Source: a bacterium (lineage in GTDB: Bacteria; Krumholzibacteriota; Krumholzibacteria; LZORAL124-64-63). Taken from it: a stretch of DNA of 6,053 nucleotides. Under the pieces are notes generated by a model that saw only the letters and a program-made list of their open reading frames with translations, did no database searches and was not told the DNA's origin. Location: positions 1 through 6,053 of the forward strand of contig JAUUZX010000110.1 in assembly GCA_030592025.1 (NCBI GenBank). The letters are read 5' to 3'. Shown here one piece after another: positions 1 to 5,805 of the stretch (its first letter is position 1; every line of letters starts with the position of its first letter). Position numbers and translations under genes: made by a program.

Positions 1-21
1 CGAAAATGTCCCACTTTTGTT

Positions 22-35
22 CGAGCGAAGCCGAG
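22..35. repeat. 14-nt direct repeat core, copy 1
   Basis: The 14-mer CGAGCGAAGCCGAG occurs here and again at 70-83, 48 nt away. This copy lies in the loop of a weak hairpin: TTTGTTC at 16-22 can pair with GAACA-C-AAA at 35-43, with one bulged base. Read on the minus strand this hairpin lies downstream of icmF, but no T-run follows it, so it is a poor intrinsic terminator. Confidence 0.6.
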
Positions 36-61
36 AACACAAACGTTTAATCAAGCCCCGT

Positions 62-86
62 TGTCATCGCGAGCGAAGCCGAGCGG
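62..86. repeat. Dispersed-repeat-like sequence, copy 2, abutting the icmF stop
   Basis: This stretch contains the second copy of the 14-mer (70-83) in a longer context, GTCATCGCGAGCGAAGCC followed by GAGCGG. From memory it resembles a widespread class of bacterial intergenic repeats of the form GTCAT(T/C)GCGAGCGAAGCG. That resemblance is recalled, not searched. It ends about 10 nt from the icmF stop codon (97-99), so it forms the immediate 3' flank of that gene. The identical 14-mer is seen directly; the repeat-family assignment is inference. Confidence 0.5.
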
Positions 87-96
87 CTGCCAGATG

Positions 97-3000
97 TTAA
101 CTGTCCCGGGGCAGCACCGTGGGCGAACCCTGGGGGTCAAGGTAAGTATTGACGCCGATGATCGGCAACTCCCCCGTGTGCTTCAGGGTCTCGTAGTGGA
201 GGGACTCCTCCTGGATCTTCGTGCGCTGGTACATGCGTTCCATGGCCCCGAGCACGCCGCCGCGCTCGCTCAGGCTGCCGAACTCCTTGAGCACGGCGTC
301 CTCCACCAGGTCGGTCAGTTCCTCGATGATGAACGAGCCCTGCAGGGGGTTCTCGTTCTTCGCCAGCCCCAGTTCCTTGCCGATGATGAGCTGGATGGCC
401 ATGGCCCGGCGCACGCTCTCCTCGGTGGGCGTCGTGATGGCCTCGTCGTAGGCGTTGGTGTGGAGGGAGTTGCAATTGTCGTAGATGGCGTACAGGGCCT
501 GCAACGTGGTGCGGATGTCGTTGAAGTCGATCTCCTGGGCATGGAGCGACCGGCCCGAGGTCTGGATGTGGTACTTGAGCATCTGGCTGCGCTCGTTGCC
601 CCCGTACACGTGCTTGATCGCCTTGGCCCAGATGCGCCGCGCGACCCGCCCCATGACCGCGTACTCCGGGTCCATGCCGTTGCTGAAGAAGAACGACAGG
701 TTGGGCGCGAAGCTGTCGATGGGCATGCCCCGCGAGAGGTAGTACTCCACGAAGGTGAAGCCGTTGGCCAGGGTGAAGGCGAGCTGGCTGATGGGGTTGG
801 CGCCGGCCTCGGCGATGTGGTAGCCGCTGATGGACACCGAGTAGAAGTTGCGCACCCCGTGGTCCATGAAGCTCTGCTGGATGTCACCCATCATGCGCAG
901 GGCGAACTCCGTGGAGAAGATGCAGGTGTTCTGGGCCTGGTCCTCCTTGAGGATATCGGCCTGGACCGTGCCCCGCACCGCACGCAGGGTGTCGGCCTTG
1001 ATGCGCGCGTAGGTCTCGGGGTCGACGACCTGGTCGCCGCTCACCCCCAGCAGCAGGAGGCCGAGGCCGTCGTTGCCCACGGGCAGGTCGCCGTTGTAGA
1101 CCGGGCGCGGCGTCCCCTTCTCCCGGTAGATGGCCTCGATCTTCGCCGTCACCTCGTCCGCCAAGCCGTGCTCGCGCAGGTGCTTCTCGCAGCCCTGGTC
1201 GATGGCCGCGTTCATGAAGAAGGCGAGCATCATGGGCGCGGGGCCGTTGATGGTCATGGAGACCGAGGTGGTCGGCGCCGTCAGGTCGAAGCCCGAGTAG
1301 AGCTTCTTGGCGTCGTCGACCGTGGCGACGGAGACGCCGCTGTTGCCCACCTTGCCGAAGATGTCGGGGCGGCGGTCCGGGTCCTCGCCGTAGAGGGTAA
1401 CCGAGTCGAAGGCCGTCGAGAGGCGCGCCGCCGGCATGCCCTGGGACACGTAGTGGAAGCGCCGGTTCGTGCGCTCGGGGCCGCCCTCGCCGGCGAACAT
1501 GCGCGTGGGGTCCTCTCCCTTGCGCTTGAGGGGGAACACCCCGGCGGCGAACGGGAACGCGCCCGGCACGTTCTCCGTCAACGACCAGCGCAGGATGTCC
1601 CCCCAGTCCCGGTAGCGGGGCAGACTCACCCGGGGCACGCGGCTCCCGCTGAGGGTCGTGCGCCACAGATCCTGCTCGATGGCCTTGCCCCGGACGTGGT
1701 AGACGTGCTTGTCGGCGCGGAAGCGGGCGATCAGCTCGGGCCAGCCCGCGAGGCGGTCCCGACAGTCGGCGTCCAGGCGCCGCACTCGCTCGTTGTAGAG
1801 TTCCACGAGGGCGGTGGTCGTGGCGTCATCGTCCGGCAGGGGGGCGATCTCGTCGACGGGGACGATCGCGTCCTCGTTCTCGCCACGCAGGGCCGCCACG
1901 GAACCGCGCAGATGACCGAGCTGCCGGGCCAGGGCCGACTGGACCGCGACGAAGGTGCCGTAGCGCCCGTTGGCCTCGACGATCTCCGCCAGGTAGCGGG
2001 TGCGCTCCGGCGGGATGATGAAGTTGCGGCGATGGGGGTCGCTGCCCTCGACCTCGGGAACCTGCAGATCGGCGCCGGTCTTCTCCACCAGGACCGCCAT
2101 GACCGCCGCGTAGAGGCGGTTCATGCCCGGATCGTTGAACTGGGAGGCGACGGTGCCGTGGACGGGCAGGTCCTCGTCGGTCGTACCGAAGAGCTCCCGG
2201 TTGCGGCGGTACTGCTTGCGCACGTCGCGCAGGGCGTCCAGGGAACCGCGATGGTCGAACTTGTTGATGGCGATGAGGTCGGCGAAGTCGAGCATGTCGA
2301 TCTTCTCGAGCTGGGTGGCCGCCCCGTACTCGGCGGTCATGACGTAGAGGCTCACGTCCGAGTGCTCGATGATCTCGGTGTCGCTCTGCCCGATGCCGCT
2401 CGTCTCGACGATGACCAGATCGAAGCCCGCGGCCTTGCAGATGTCGATGCTGTGGCGCACGTAGCGCGACAGGGCCAGGTTCGACTGGCGGGTGGCCAGG
2501 GAGCGCATGTAGACCCGCGGGTCGTCGATGGCGTTCATGCGGATGCGGTCGCCGAGGAGGGCGCCGCCGCTGCGCCGCCGCGACGGGTCGACCGAGACGA
2601 TGGCCACGGTGCGTTCCTCGTGGTCGGCCAGGAACCGGCGCACCAGTTCGTCCACCAGGGACGACTTGCCGGCGCCGCCGGTGCCCGTGATGCCCAGGAC
2701 CGGGATCACGCCCCGCGCCACCGCCGCCTCGCGCACGGCCTCCAGCACGACGTCGCCGTGGTCGGGGTGGTTCTCCGCGAGGCTGATGAGGCGGCCGAGG
2801 CTGCGCGGGTCGCGGCCGGCCAGGCCCGCCGTCACCGGCGCCAGGTCCGCCTTGGTGGGCACCCCGCCCACGGCGAAGTCGCATTGGCGCAGAACCTCGT
2901 TGATCATGCCCTGCAAGCCCATCTCACGGCCGTCGTCCGGCGAGAAGATGCGCGTGATGCCGTAGGCGTGTAGCTCGTCGATCTCCTCGGGCAGGATCGT

Positions 3001-3327
3001 CCCGCCGCCGCCGGCGAAGATGCGGATCTCCGCCCCGGCCTCATTCACCAGGTCGTGCATGTACTTGAGGTACTCCACATGCCCGCCCTGGTAGCTCGTG
3101 ATGGCGATGCCCTGGGCGTCCTCCTGGATGGCGCAGTCGACGATCTCCTTGACCGAACGGTTGTGCCCCAGATGGATGACCTCGGCGCCGCTGGCCTGGA
3201 GGATGCGGCGCATGATGTTGATGGCCGCGTCGTGGCCGTCGAAGAGGGACGCCGCCGTGACGATGCGAACGTGGTGCTCAAGCTTGTGCGGTGCGGGCAC
3301 CGGGCCCGGGGAAGGATGGTCGGTCAT
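97..3327 (-). CDS. icmF: Fused isobutyryl-CoA mutase IcmF (B12 domain, MeaB-like GTPase, mutase); C-terminal tail missing
   Basis: This adenosylcobalamin-dependent enzyme interconverts isobutyryl-CoA and n-butyryl-CoA in the cytoplasm, and its built-in G-protein domain acts as cofactor-loading chaperone. Residues about 18-150 are the B12-binding domain: D30-G31-H32 (His as lower cobalt ligand), S78 and the GGGG at 106-109. Residues about 205-415 are a MeaB-like GTPase: P-loop 215-222 (GTGGAGKS), ETSGIGQSD at 308-316 and NKFD at 355-358. The mutase domain runs from about 560 and includes the SISGYH histidine H837. F598 and Q799 sit where methylmalonyl-CoA mutase has Tyr and Arg, which is the IcmF specificity signature. 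Two oddities: residues 713-785 form a longer insertion than I recall in characterised IcmFs, and the protein stops at residue 1076 after [19 protein letters not shown], without the usual tail of about 70 residues ending near EVGGQYRRNM. It may be a 3'-truncated, possibly impaired gene. The ATG at 3327 is supported by a strong Shine-Dalgarno. Identity is very secure; activity is uncertain. Confidence 0.95.
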   Translation of the reverse strand: MTDHPSPGPVPAPHKLEHHVRIVTAASLFDGHDAAINIMRRILQASGAEVIHLGHNRSVKEIVDCAIQEDAQGIAITSYQGGHVEYLKYMHDLVNEAGAEIRIFAGGGGTILPEEIDELHAYGITRIFSPDDGREMGLQGMINEVLRQCDFAVGGVPTKADLAPVTAGLAGRDPRSLGRLISLAENHPDHGDVVLEAVREAAVARGVIPVLGITGTGGAGKSSLVDELVRRFLADHEERTVAIVSVDPSRRRSGGALLGDRIRMNAIDDPRVYMRSLATRQSNLALSRYVRHSIDICKAAGFDLVIVETSGIGQSDTEIIEHSDVSLYVMTAEYGAATQLEKIDMLDFADLIAINKFDHRGSLDALRDVRKQYRRNRELFGTTDEDLPVHGTVASQFNDPGMNRLYAAVMAVLVEKTGADLQVPEVEGSDPHRRNFIIPPERTRYLAEIVEANGRYGTFVAVQSALARQLGHLRGSVAALRGENEDAIVPVDEIAPLPDDDATTTALVELYNERVRRLDADCRDRLAGWPELIARFRADKHVYHVRGKAIEQDLWRTTLSGSRVPRVSLPRYRDWGDILRWSLTENVPGAFPFAAGVFPLKRKGEDPTRMFAGEGGPERTNRRFHYVSQGMPAARLSTAFDSVTLYGEDPDRRPDIFGKVGNSGVSVATVDDAKKLYSGFDLTAPTTSVSMTINGPAPMMLAFFMNAAIDQGCEKHLREHGLADEVTAKIEAIYREKGTPRPVYNGDLPVGNDGLGLLLLGVSGDQVVDPETYARIKADTLRAVRGTVQADILKEDQAQNTCIFSTEFALRMMGDIQQSFMDHGVRNFYSVSISGYHIAEAGANPISQLAFTLANGFTFVEYYLSRGMPIDSFAPNLSFFFSNGMDPEYAVMGRVARRIWAKAIKHVYGGNERSQMLKYHIQTSGRSLHAQEIDFNDIRTTLQALYAIYDNCNSLHTNAYDEAITTPTEESVRRAMAIQLIIGKELGLAKNENPLQGSFIIEELTDLVEDAVLKEFGSLSERGGVLGAMERMYQRTKIQEESLHYETLKHTGELPIIGVNTYLDPQGSPTVLPRDS

Positions 3328-3330
3328 GGA

Positions 3331-3337
3331 TCACCTC
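3331..3337 (-). promoter_or_regulatory. Ribosome binding site of icmF
   Basis: On the minus strand GAGGTGA precedes the ATG at 3327 by three bases (GAGGTGA-TCC-ATG). It matches the 16S anti-Shine-Dalgarno over seven bases. The spacing is short but workable, and it fixes the start codon. Confidence 0.8.
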
Positions 3338-3364
3338 GGAAAGACGTGAGCGTGCGGCAAACGA

Positions 3365-3386
3365 TGGCCTCATTTCATCATGGCCA
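3365..3386. repeat. Inverted repeat TGGCC-N12-GGCCA in the icmF leader
   Basis: The arms are at 3365-3369 and 3382-3386. They lie between the candidate -10 element (3391-3396) and the ribosome binding site, near the expected transcription start. That position suits an operator or a small leader hairpin. Arms of only five bases can occur by chance, so this is a weak candidate. Confidence 0.3.
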
Positions 3387-3390
3387 ATGT

Positions 3391-3421
3391 ATCATATGGA
3401 CACTGGACTAGGCAATGTCAC
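3391..3421 (-). promoter_or_regulatory. Candidate sigma70-type promoter for icmF
   Basis: On the minus strand GTGACA (3421-3416) and TATGAT (3396-3391) each match the consensus at five of six positions. They are separated by 19 nt, which is longer than the optimal 17. The site lies wholly in the 104-nt gap between the upstream gene's stop and the icmF start. It would give icmF its own transcript with a leader of roughly 55-60 nt. This is inference from the motif only. Confidence 0.35.
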
Positions 3422-3431
3422 CGGCGCGAAA

Positions 3432-5069
3432 TCAAGGCAGCGCGACCTCGACCCAGGCTCGCCACCAGTCGTCGCGGAACACGGCGCCGCCGGAGGGCCT
3501 CGCCTCCTCCCGGAACCACTCGACATGCCAGGTCCACAGGAGCGCTTCCGGCGTGGGCACCGGCCCCAGGGATGCCCCCAGGGTCCAGCCCCGGCCCGTG
3601 CCCGGCGTGCGCGGCGGCATGCCCCAGCGGCGGCGGGCCACCGTGAGGACGATCTCCCGGTCGTCGCCCGGACGCAGCCCGACACGACCGGTGACCTCCT
3701 CACCGCTGCCCCCCAGGGCGTTGCCCACCAACCAACCCTCATGGGTGAAGCCCGTCGGGAAAGAGTTATTGCTGTACCACAGCACCATCTCGTGCCGCAG
3801 TTCCGTGTAGGTGAGGCCCAGATCCCAACGGGGATCGACGAGGGTCAGGCCCACCACCGAAGCCGGCGACGCGATGCGAGGGATGCCCCCCGGGTCGCCG
3901 GGCAGCATGTCCGTGCCGGCGTACTCCCAGTAGACGCGGCCGCCGGCCGACGGTAGCACCGGCCAGGGAGCGTCCCGCCACCGCGCCTCCATCTGCAGGG
4001 CGAAGAGTCGGTCGGTCACGAGCCCGGCGCTGCGATCGTCCCAGGGCGTGCCCGTCACAGGAAAATTGACCCGCATGACGTCGCCCCACAGGGACGCGTC
4101 CACCTTGGCGGCCAGGGCCGCGTGGGTCGCCCCGAACCGGAACCAGGGCAGCGGCCGCCAGCCCACGAGCCACTGGAAGTACCAGGGGTGCTGGCGTCGG
4201 GTTTCGGGCTCGCCGTCCACATGGTAGAGCAGGTCCTGGGCGGTCACGCGGCCGACCCGCAGCAGCAGATCTTCCGGCGCCAACCATCGCCACCAACCGG
4301 ACCGGGCGAAGGGACGCGTGCGGCGCAGGGTCACGGCCGGAAACTGCGTGCCGGTGCGGTCGAGGGTCAGGCCGGCGGCGCCGGGGCCGACGGTCCGCGG
4401 TGCCCGGCCGGCGCTCAGGGACCAGTTCCCGAAATGCACACCCGCCATGAGCCGGGGCAGGTCGCCGTTCCAGGCGCCGCCACGGGTCCGGGCCCGGCCC
4501 GTCGCCGGGCGCCCCGTGGCCTCAGGCCATCCGGGCCAGGCCAGAGGGTCGTCCTCGCCCAGCCGGGTGCCTCCTTCCAGAACCCGGCCACTCAGGCGTG
4601 CGGTCACTCCCAGCCACCAGCGGCCGGCTGCGGCGTCGAGTCGGCCCTCGGTCGTGAGGTTGGTTCCGGCCGCCCAGGAAAGTCCTGACTCCCCCGGCAG
4701 GGGATCGCCGAGGCCCATGTGGCCCACGAGGGCGCGGCCGCCGACGCGCACCACCAGCGGGTGCTCACGGCATGAACATCCCCGCCAGGCGATGGCGCCC
4801 CCATGCTCATAACGATCCCGCCAGCGTTGGGCGAGGCGCCGCTCCTGCAGGTCGGTGCTCTCCAGCACGCGGTCCAGCAGAGCCGCCAGTTCGGCTTCGC
4901 TCAGGGGTTGGTAGCGCGGAGGAAAGACGCCCGCTTCCAGGCACAAGCGCTCGATGGTCGCCCAGGGAACGGTCCGGGCGTCGGCCTCCACCGCGCCCAG
5001 GTCCATGGCGAACGCCCCCGGCACCACGAGGGCACCGAGGGCGCAGAGAACAACGAGGGCCCGGATCAG
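3432..5069 (-). CDS. Wzi-family capsule-assembly-like outer-membrane beta-barrel protein, apparent CTG start
   Basis: Wzi-family proteins are outer-membrane beta-barrels; the E. coli member helps anchor capsule polysaccharide at the surface. The role here (surface polysaccharide attachment or export) is inferred from the family. With the CTG start at 5069 the protein has 545 residues. It begins with a signal peptide, (M)IRALVVLCALGALVVPGAFA, with an A-F-A cleavage site at 19-21. Family-like stretches are YQPLSEAEL (53-61), GNWSLSAGRAPRTVGPG (214-230), RVYWEYAGTD (378-387) and GFTHEGWLVGNALGG (440-454). Aromatic and alternating polar/hydrophobic segments fit barrel strands. The same frame stays open to 5429, but those residues are a shadow of the upstream small gene. 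The first in-frame ATG (5006) would remove the signal peptide. CTG at 5069-5067 overlaps the upstream stop as CTGA, suggesting translational coupling. The protein ends in VEVALP rather than the common terminal aromatic residue. The family call is fairly good; the start is less certain. Confidence 0.75.
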   Translation of the reverse strand: MIRALVVLCALGALVVPGAFAMDLGAVEADARTVPWATIERLCLEAGVFPPRYQPLSEAELAALLDRVLESTDLQERRLAQRWRDRYEHGGAIAWRGCSCREHPLVVRVGGRALVGHMGLGDPLPGESGLSWAAGTNLTTEGRLDAAAGRWWLGVTARLSGRVLEGGTRLGEDDPLAWPGWPEATGRPATGRARTRGGAWNGDLPRLMAGVHFGNWSLSAGRAPRTVGPGAAGLTLDRTGTQFPAVTLRRTRPFARSGWWRWLAPEDLLLRVGRVTAQDLLYHVDGEPETRRQHPWYFQWLVGWRPLPWFRFGATHAALAAKVDASLWGDVMRVNFPVTGTPWDDRSAGLVTDRLFALQMEARWRDAPWPVLPSAGGRVYWEYAGTDMLPGDPGGIPRIASPASVVGLTLVDPRWDLGLTYTELRHEMVLWYSNNSFPTGFTHEGWLVGNALGGSGEEVTGRVGLRPGDDREIVLTVARRRWGMPPRTPGTGRGWTLGASLGPVPTPEALLWTWHVEWFREEARPSGGAVFRDDWWRAWVEVALP

Positions 5070-5338
5070 AAGCCGGTGGCCCCGCAGACCAGCCCGCCGA
5101 GCAGCAGCACCGGCAAGGCCAACAGGATGATACCCAACGGCAGCACCGCGGTGATGAGCGCGCCCATGATGAGCAGCAACGGCAGCACGACCAGCAAGCC
5201 CAGCAGGCCCTTGGTCAGGAGGAACGCGATCTTGACGGGGATCAAGGCCAGCGCGAAGACGAATTTCAACAGGAGCAACCCGACGCTGAACACGACCATG
5301 AGCACGGTGAGCGCGATGACGGCTTCCAACAAGAACAT
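5066..5338 (-). CDS. Small, extremely hydrophobic membrane protein of unknown function (90 aa)
   Basis: I do not recognise this family. The protein contains no Asp, His, Asn, Gln, Arg, Trp or Tyr, and its only charged residues are E5, K25, K36 and K43. Probable membrane segments are about residues 6-24, 26-41 (less certain), 45-64 and 66-85. Prolines at 34, 53, 67 and 76 break the helices, and a glycine-rich C-terminus (GGLVCGATGF) follows. It is very likely an inner-membrane protein. The start is well supported: GAGGAGGA lies six bases upstream of the ATG. Its stop overlaps the apparent CTG start of the Wzi-like gene, so the two are probably co-translated. It could assist that protein or simply be its leader cistron, but nothing in the sequence proves either. 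Confidence 0.75.
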   Translation of the reverse strand: MFLLEAVIALTVLMVVFSVGLLLLKFVFALALIPVKIAFLLTKGLLGLLVVLPLLLIMGALITAVLPLGIILLALPVLLLGGLVCGATGF

Positions 5339-5344
5339 CGACGG

Positions 5345-5352
5345 TCCTCCTC
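5345..5352 (-). promoter_or_regulatory. Ribosome binding site of the 90-aa membrane protein
   Basis: On the minus strand GAGGAGGA lies six bases before the ATG at 5338. This is a near-perfect Shine-Dalgarno at good spacing, and it is the strongest evidence that the small gene is real. Confidence 0.85.
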
Positions 5353-5360
5353 GTCACGAA

Positions 5361-5400
5361 CCCCGAACCGGGGAGATTCCCGGTCGACGGCAACCCGGTT
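5361..5400 (-). repeat. Overlapping, mutually exclusive hairpins in the leader
   Basis: Three inverted repeats share sequence. CCCCG-aac-CGGGG spans 5361-5373. ACCGGG (5367-5372) pairs with CCCGGT (5379-5384) across six bases. AACCGGG (5366-5372) can instead pair with CCCGGTT (5394-5400). The same strand segment is used in all three, so only one can form at a time. They sit 9-48 nt upstream of the Shine-Dalgarno. A regulatory role is possible, but GC-rich DNA produces such repeats readily. Confidence 0.4.
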
Positions 5401-5426
5401 GGTACGGCGCCGCGGGTCATGGGTTG

Positions 5427-5456
5427 CACCCGGGCGCCAACGTCCCTACCCGGGTG
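5427..5456. repeat. Inverted repeat CACCCGGG-N14-CCCGGGTG
   Basis: The arms (5427-5434 and 5449-5456) are perfect over eight bases with a 14-nt spacer. The repeat lies in the leader region of the small membrane protein gene. It could form a hairpin in RNA on either strand. No T-run follows on either side, so it does not look like a terminator. Confidence 0.45.
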
Positions 5457-5567
5457 TGGGCCGGTTTCTTCACAGGGGTCCTCGGGATGAGCACATTAAA
5501 GAGCGGGACACCTTGGGATCGGTGACGTTCATGGCGAACACATATATAACGATAAGGAAAAATACTG

Positions 5568-5582
5568 GACCTCGGGCAGGTC
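5568..5582. repeat. Palindrome GACCT-N5-AGGTC beside the AT-rich patch
   Basis: The perfect five-base arms are at 5568-5572 and 5578-5582. A second palindrome, TCATA-A-TATGA, follows at 5589-5599. Both adjoin the AT-rich patch (about 5539-5567). The arrangement suits a protein binding site, but no specific regulator can be named. Confidence 0.3.
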
Positions 5583-5601
5583 GATATGTCATAATATGAG
5601 C

Positions 5602-5685
5602 ATAGCTGCTTCATCGGCGACACTCCCAGGCTTGTCGAAGCTCGCGCACTTCATCTTCAACCTGGGTAGACCGTGAAGCAGCTAT
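5602..5685. repeat. 84-nt nested stem-loop (structured RNA or small palindromic element)
   Basis: The outer arms ATAGCTGCTTCA (5602-5613) and TGAAGCAGCTAT (5674-5685) are perfectly complementary over 12 bases. Beyond one mismatch, three more pairs extend them (5598-5600 with 5687-5689). Nested inside, CCCAGG (5625-5630) pairs with CCTGGG (5661-5666), continued by TTG/CAA across one bulge. GAAG (5637-5640) and CTTC (5649-5652) can close the apex. Three stems nested in order are unlikely by chance. It is not followed by a clean T-run on either strand and shows no obvious flanking target duplication. It could be a leader RNA element, a small RNA, or a miniature palindromic element. Confidence 0.6.
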
Positions 5686-5707
5686 TCTCTCTCCCCCAGC
5701 GCCTGTG

Positions 5708-5736
5708 ACGCTACCATCTGCCGGGCGGGTGGTCAA
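5708..5736 (-). promoter_or_regulatory. Candidate promoter for the small membrane protein / Wzi-like operon
   Basis: On the minus strand TTGACC (5736-5731) matches the -35 consensus at five of six positions. Exactly 17 nt later comes TAGCGT (5713-5708), which keeps the most conserved -10 positions (TA....T) but matches only three of six. It lies just after the hairpin that should end the upstream gene. Transcription would start near 5700, placing the 84-nt stem-loop at the 5' end of a leader of about 360 nt. This is a motif-based guess. Confidence 0.3.
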
Positions 5737-5752
5737 CGCCGGGTGGCGACGC

Positions 5753-5780
5753 AGAGCGGGCGCCCCCAGGCGCCCGCTCT
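5753..5780 (-). terminator. Perfect 12-bp GC hairpin, probable terminator of the right-edge gene
   Basis: AGAGCGGGCGCC (5753-5764) pairs perfectly with GGCGCCCGCTCT (5769-5780) around a four-base loop. It begins 25 nt after the stop codon of the minus-strand gene ending at 5806. On the minus strand a purine-rich tract precedes it, but no T-run follows. The plus strand has the pyrimidine run CTCTTTCC after it, but no plus-strand gene is present. It fits best as the transcript end of the right-edge gene, with the poor U-tract as a caveat. Confidence 0.55.
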
Positions 5781-5805
5781 CTCTTTCCATAATGATCCCG
5801 CGACC

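Larger units (their letters stand above)
5339..5805. other. Gene-free region of about 470 bp, terminator to leader
   Basis: I see no credible gene here. Short reading frames on both strands (for example 5417-5623 on the minus strand) have no ribosome binding site, are rich in Arg/Pro/Cys, and look like chance. From right to left the region holds a GC hairpin, a candidate promoter, an 84-nt nested stem-loop, an AT-rich patch (about 5539-5605) with two small palindromes, and a GC-rich leader with several inverted repeats before the small membrane protein gene. The base composition of the AT patch contrasts sharply with the surrounding DNA. Confidence 0.7.

Noticed and set aside
1..20. Possible end of an insertion sequence at the left edge (AAAATGTCCCACTTTT)
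   Set aside because: It vaguely resembles termini of some IS families, but only 20 bp are visible, with no transposase and no paired end in the window.
61..2973. A 970-codon open frame on the plus strand, antisense to icmF
   Set aside because: It is exactly in codon register with icmF, so its stops would require TTA, CTA or TCA codons in icmF. GC-rich genes rarely use these, and the frame ends at the first icmF CTA codon (2971-2973). The product is rich in Ala, Val, Arg, His and Gly with no recognisable domain.
5070..5429. N-terminal extension of the Wzi-like reading frame up to 5429
   Set aside because: It overlaps the small membrane gene in another frame, is rich in Arg/His/Ala, has no ribosome binding site, and would bury the signal peptide about 120 residues inside the protein.
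5527..5539. LexA-like box GTTC-N5-GAAC
   Set aside because: The half-sites are in the opposite orientation to the GAAC...GTTC SOS box, and four-base arms are common by chance.
4772..5599. Plus-strand open frames of 240-275 codons opposite the Wzi-like and small membrane genes
   Set aside because: They are low-complexity (Gln/Arg/Asp/Glu-rich) shadows of real minus-strand genes in GC-rich DNA, with no ribosome binding site.
5417..5623. 68-codon minus-strand open frame in the gene-free region
   Set aside because: No Shine-Dalgarno sequence, unusual composition (Cys, Arg and Pro rich), and it runs through the AT-rich patch and palindromes. Probably chance.
5602..5685. Integron attC site
   Set aside because: The stem-loop lacks the GTTRRRY/RYYYAAC end motifs, and no integrase or cassette arrangement is present.
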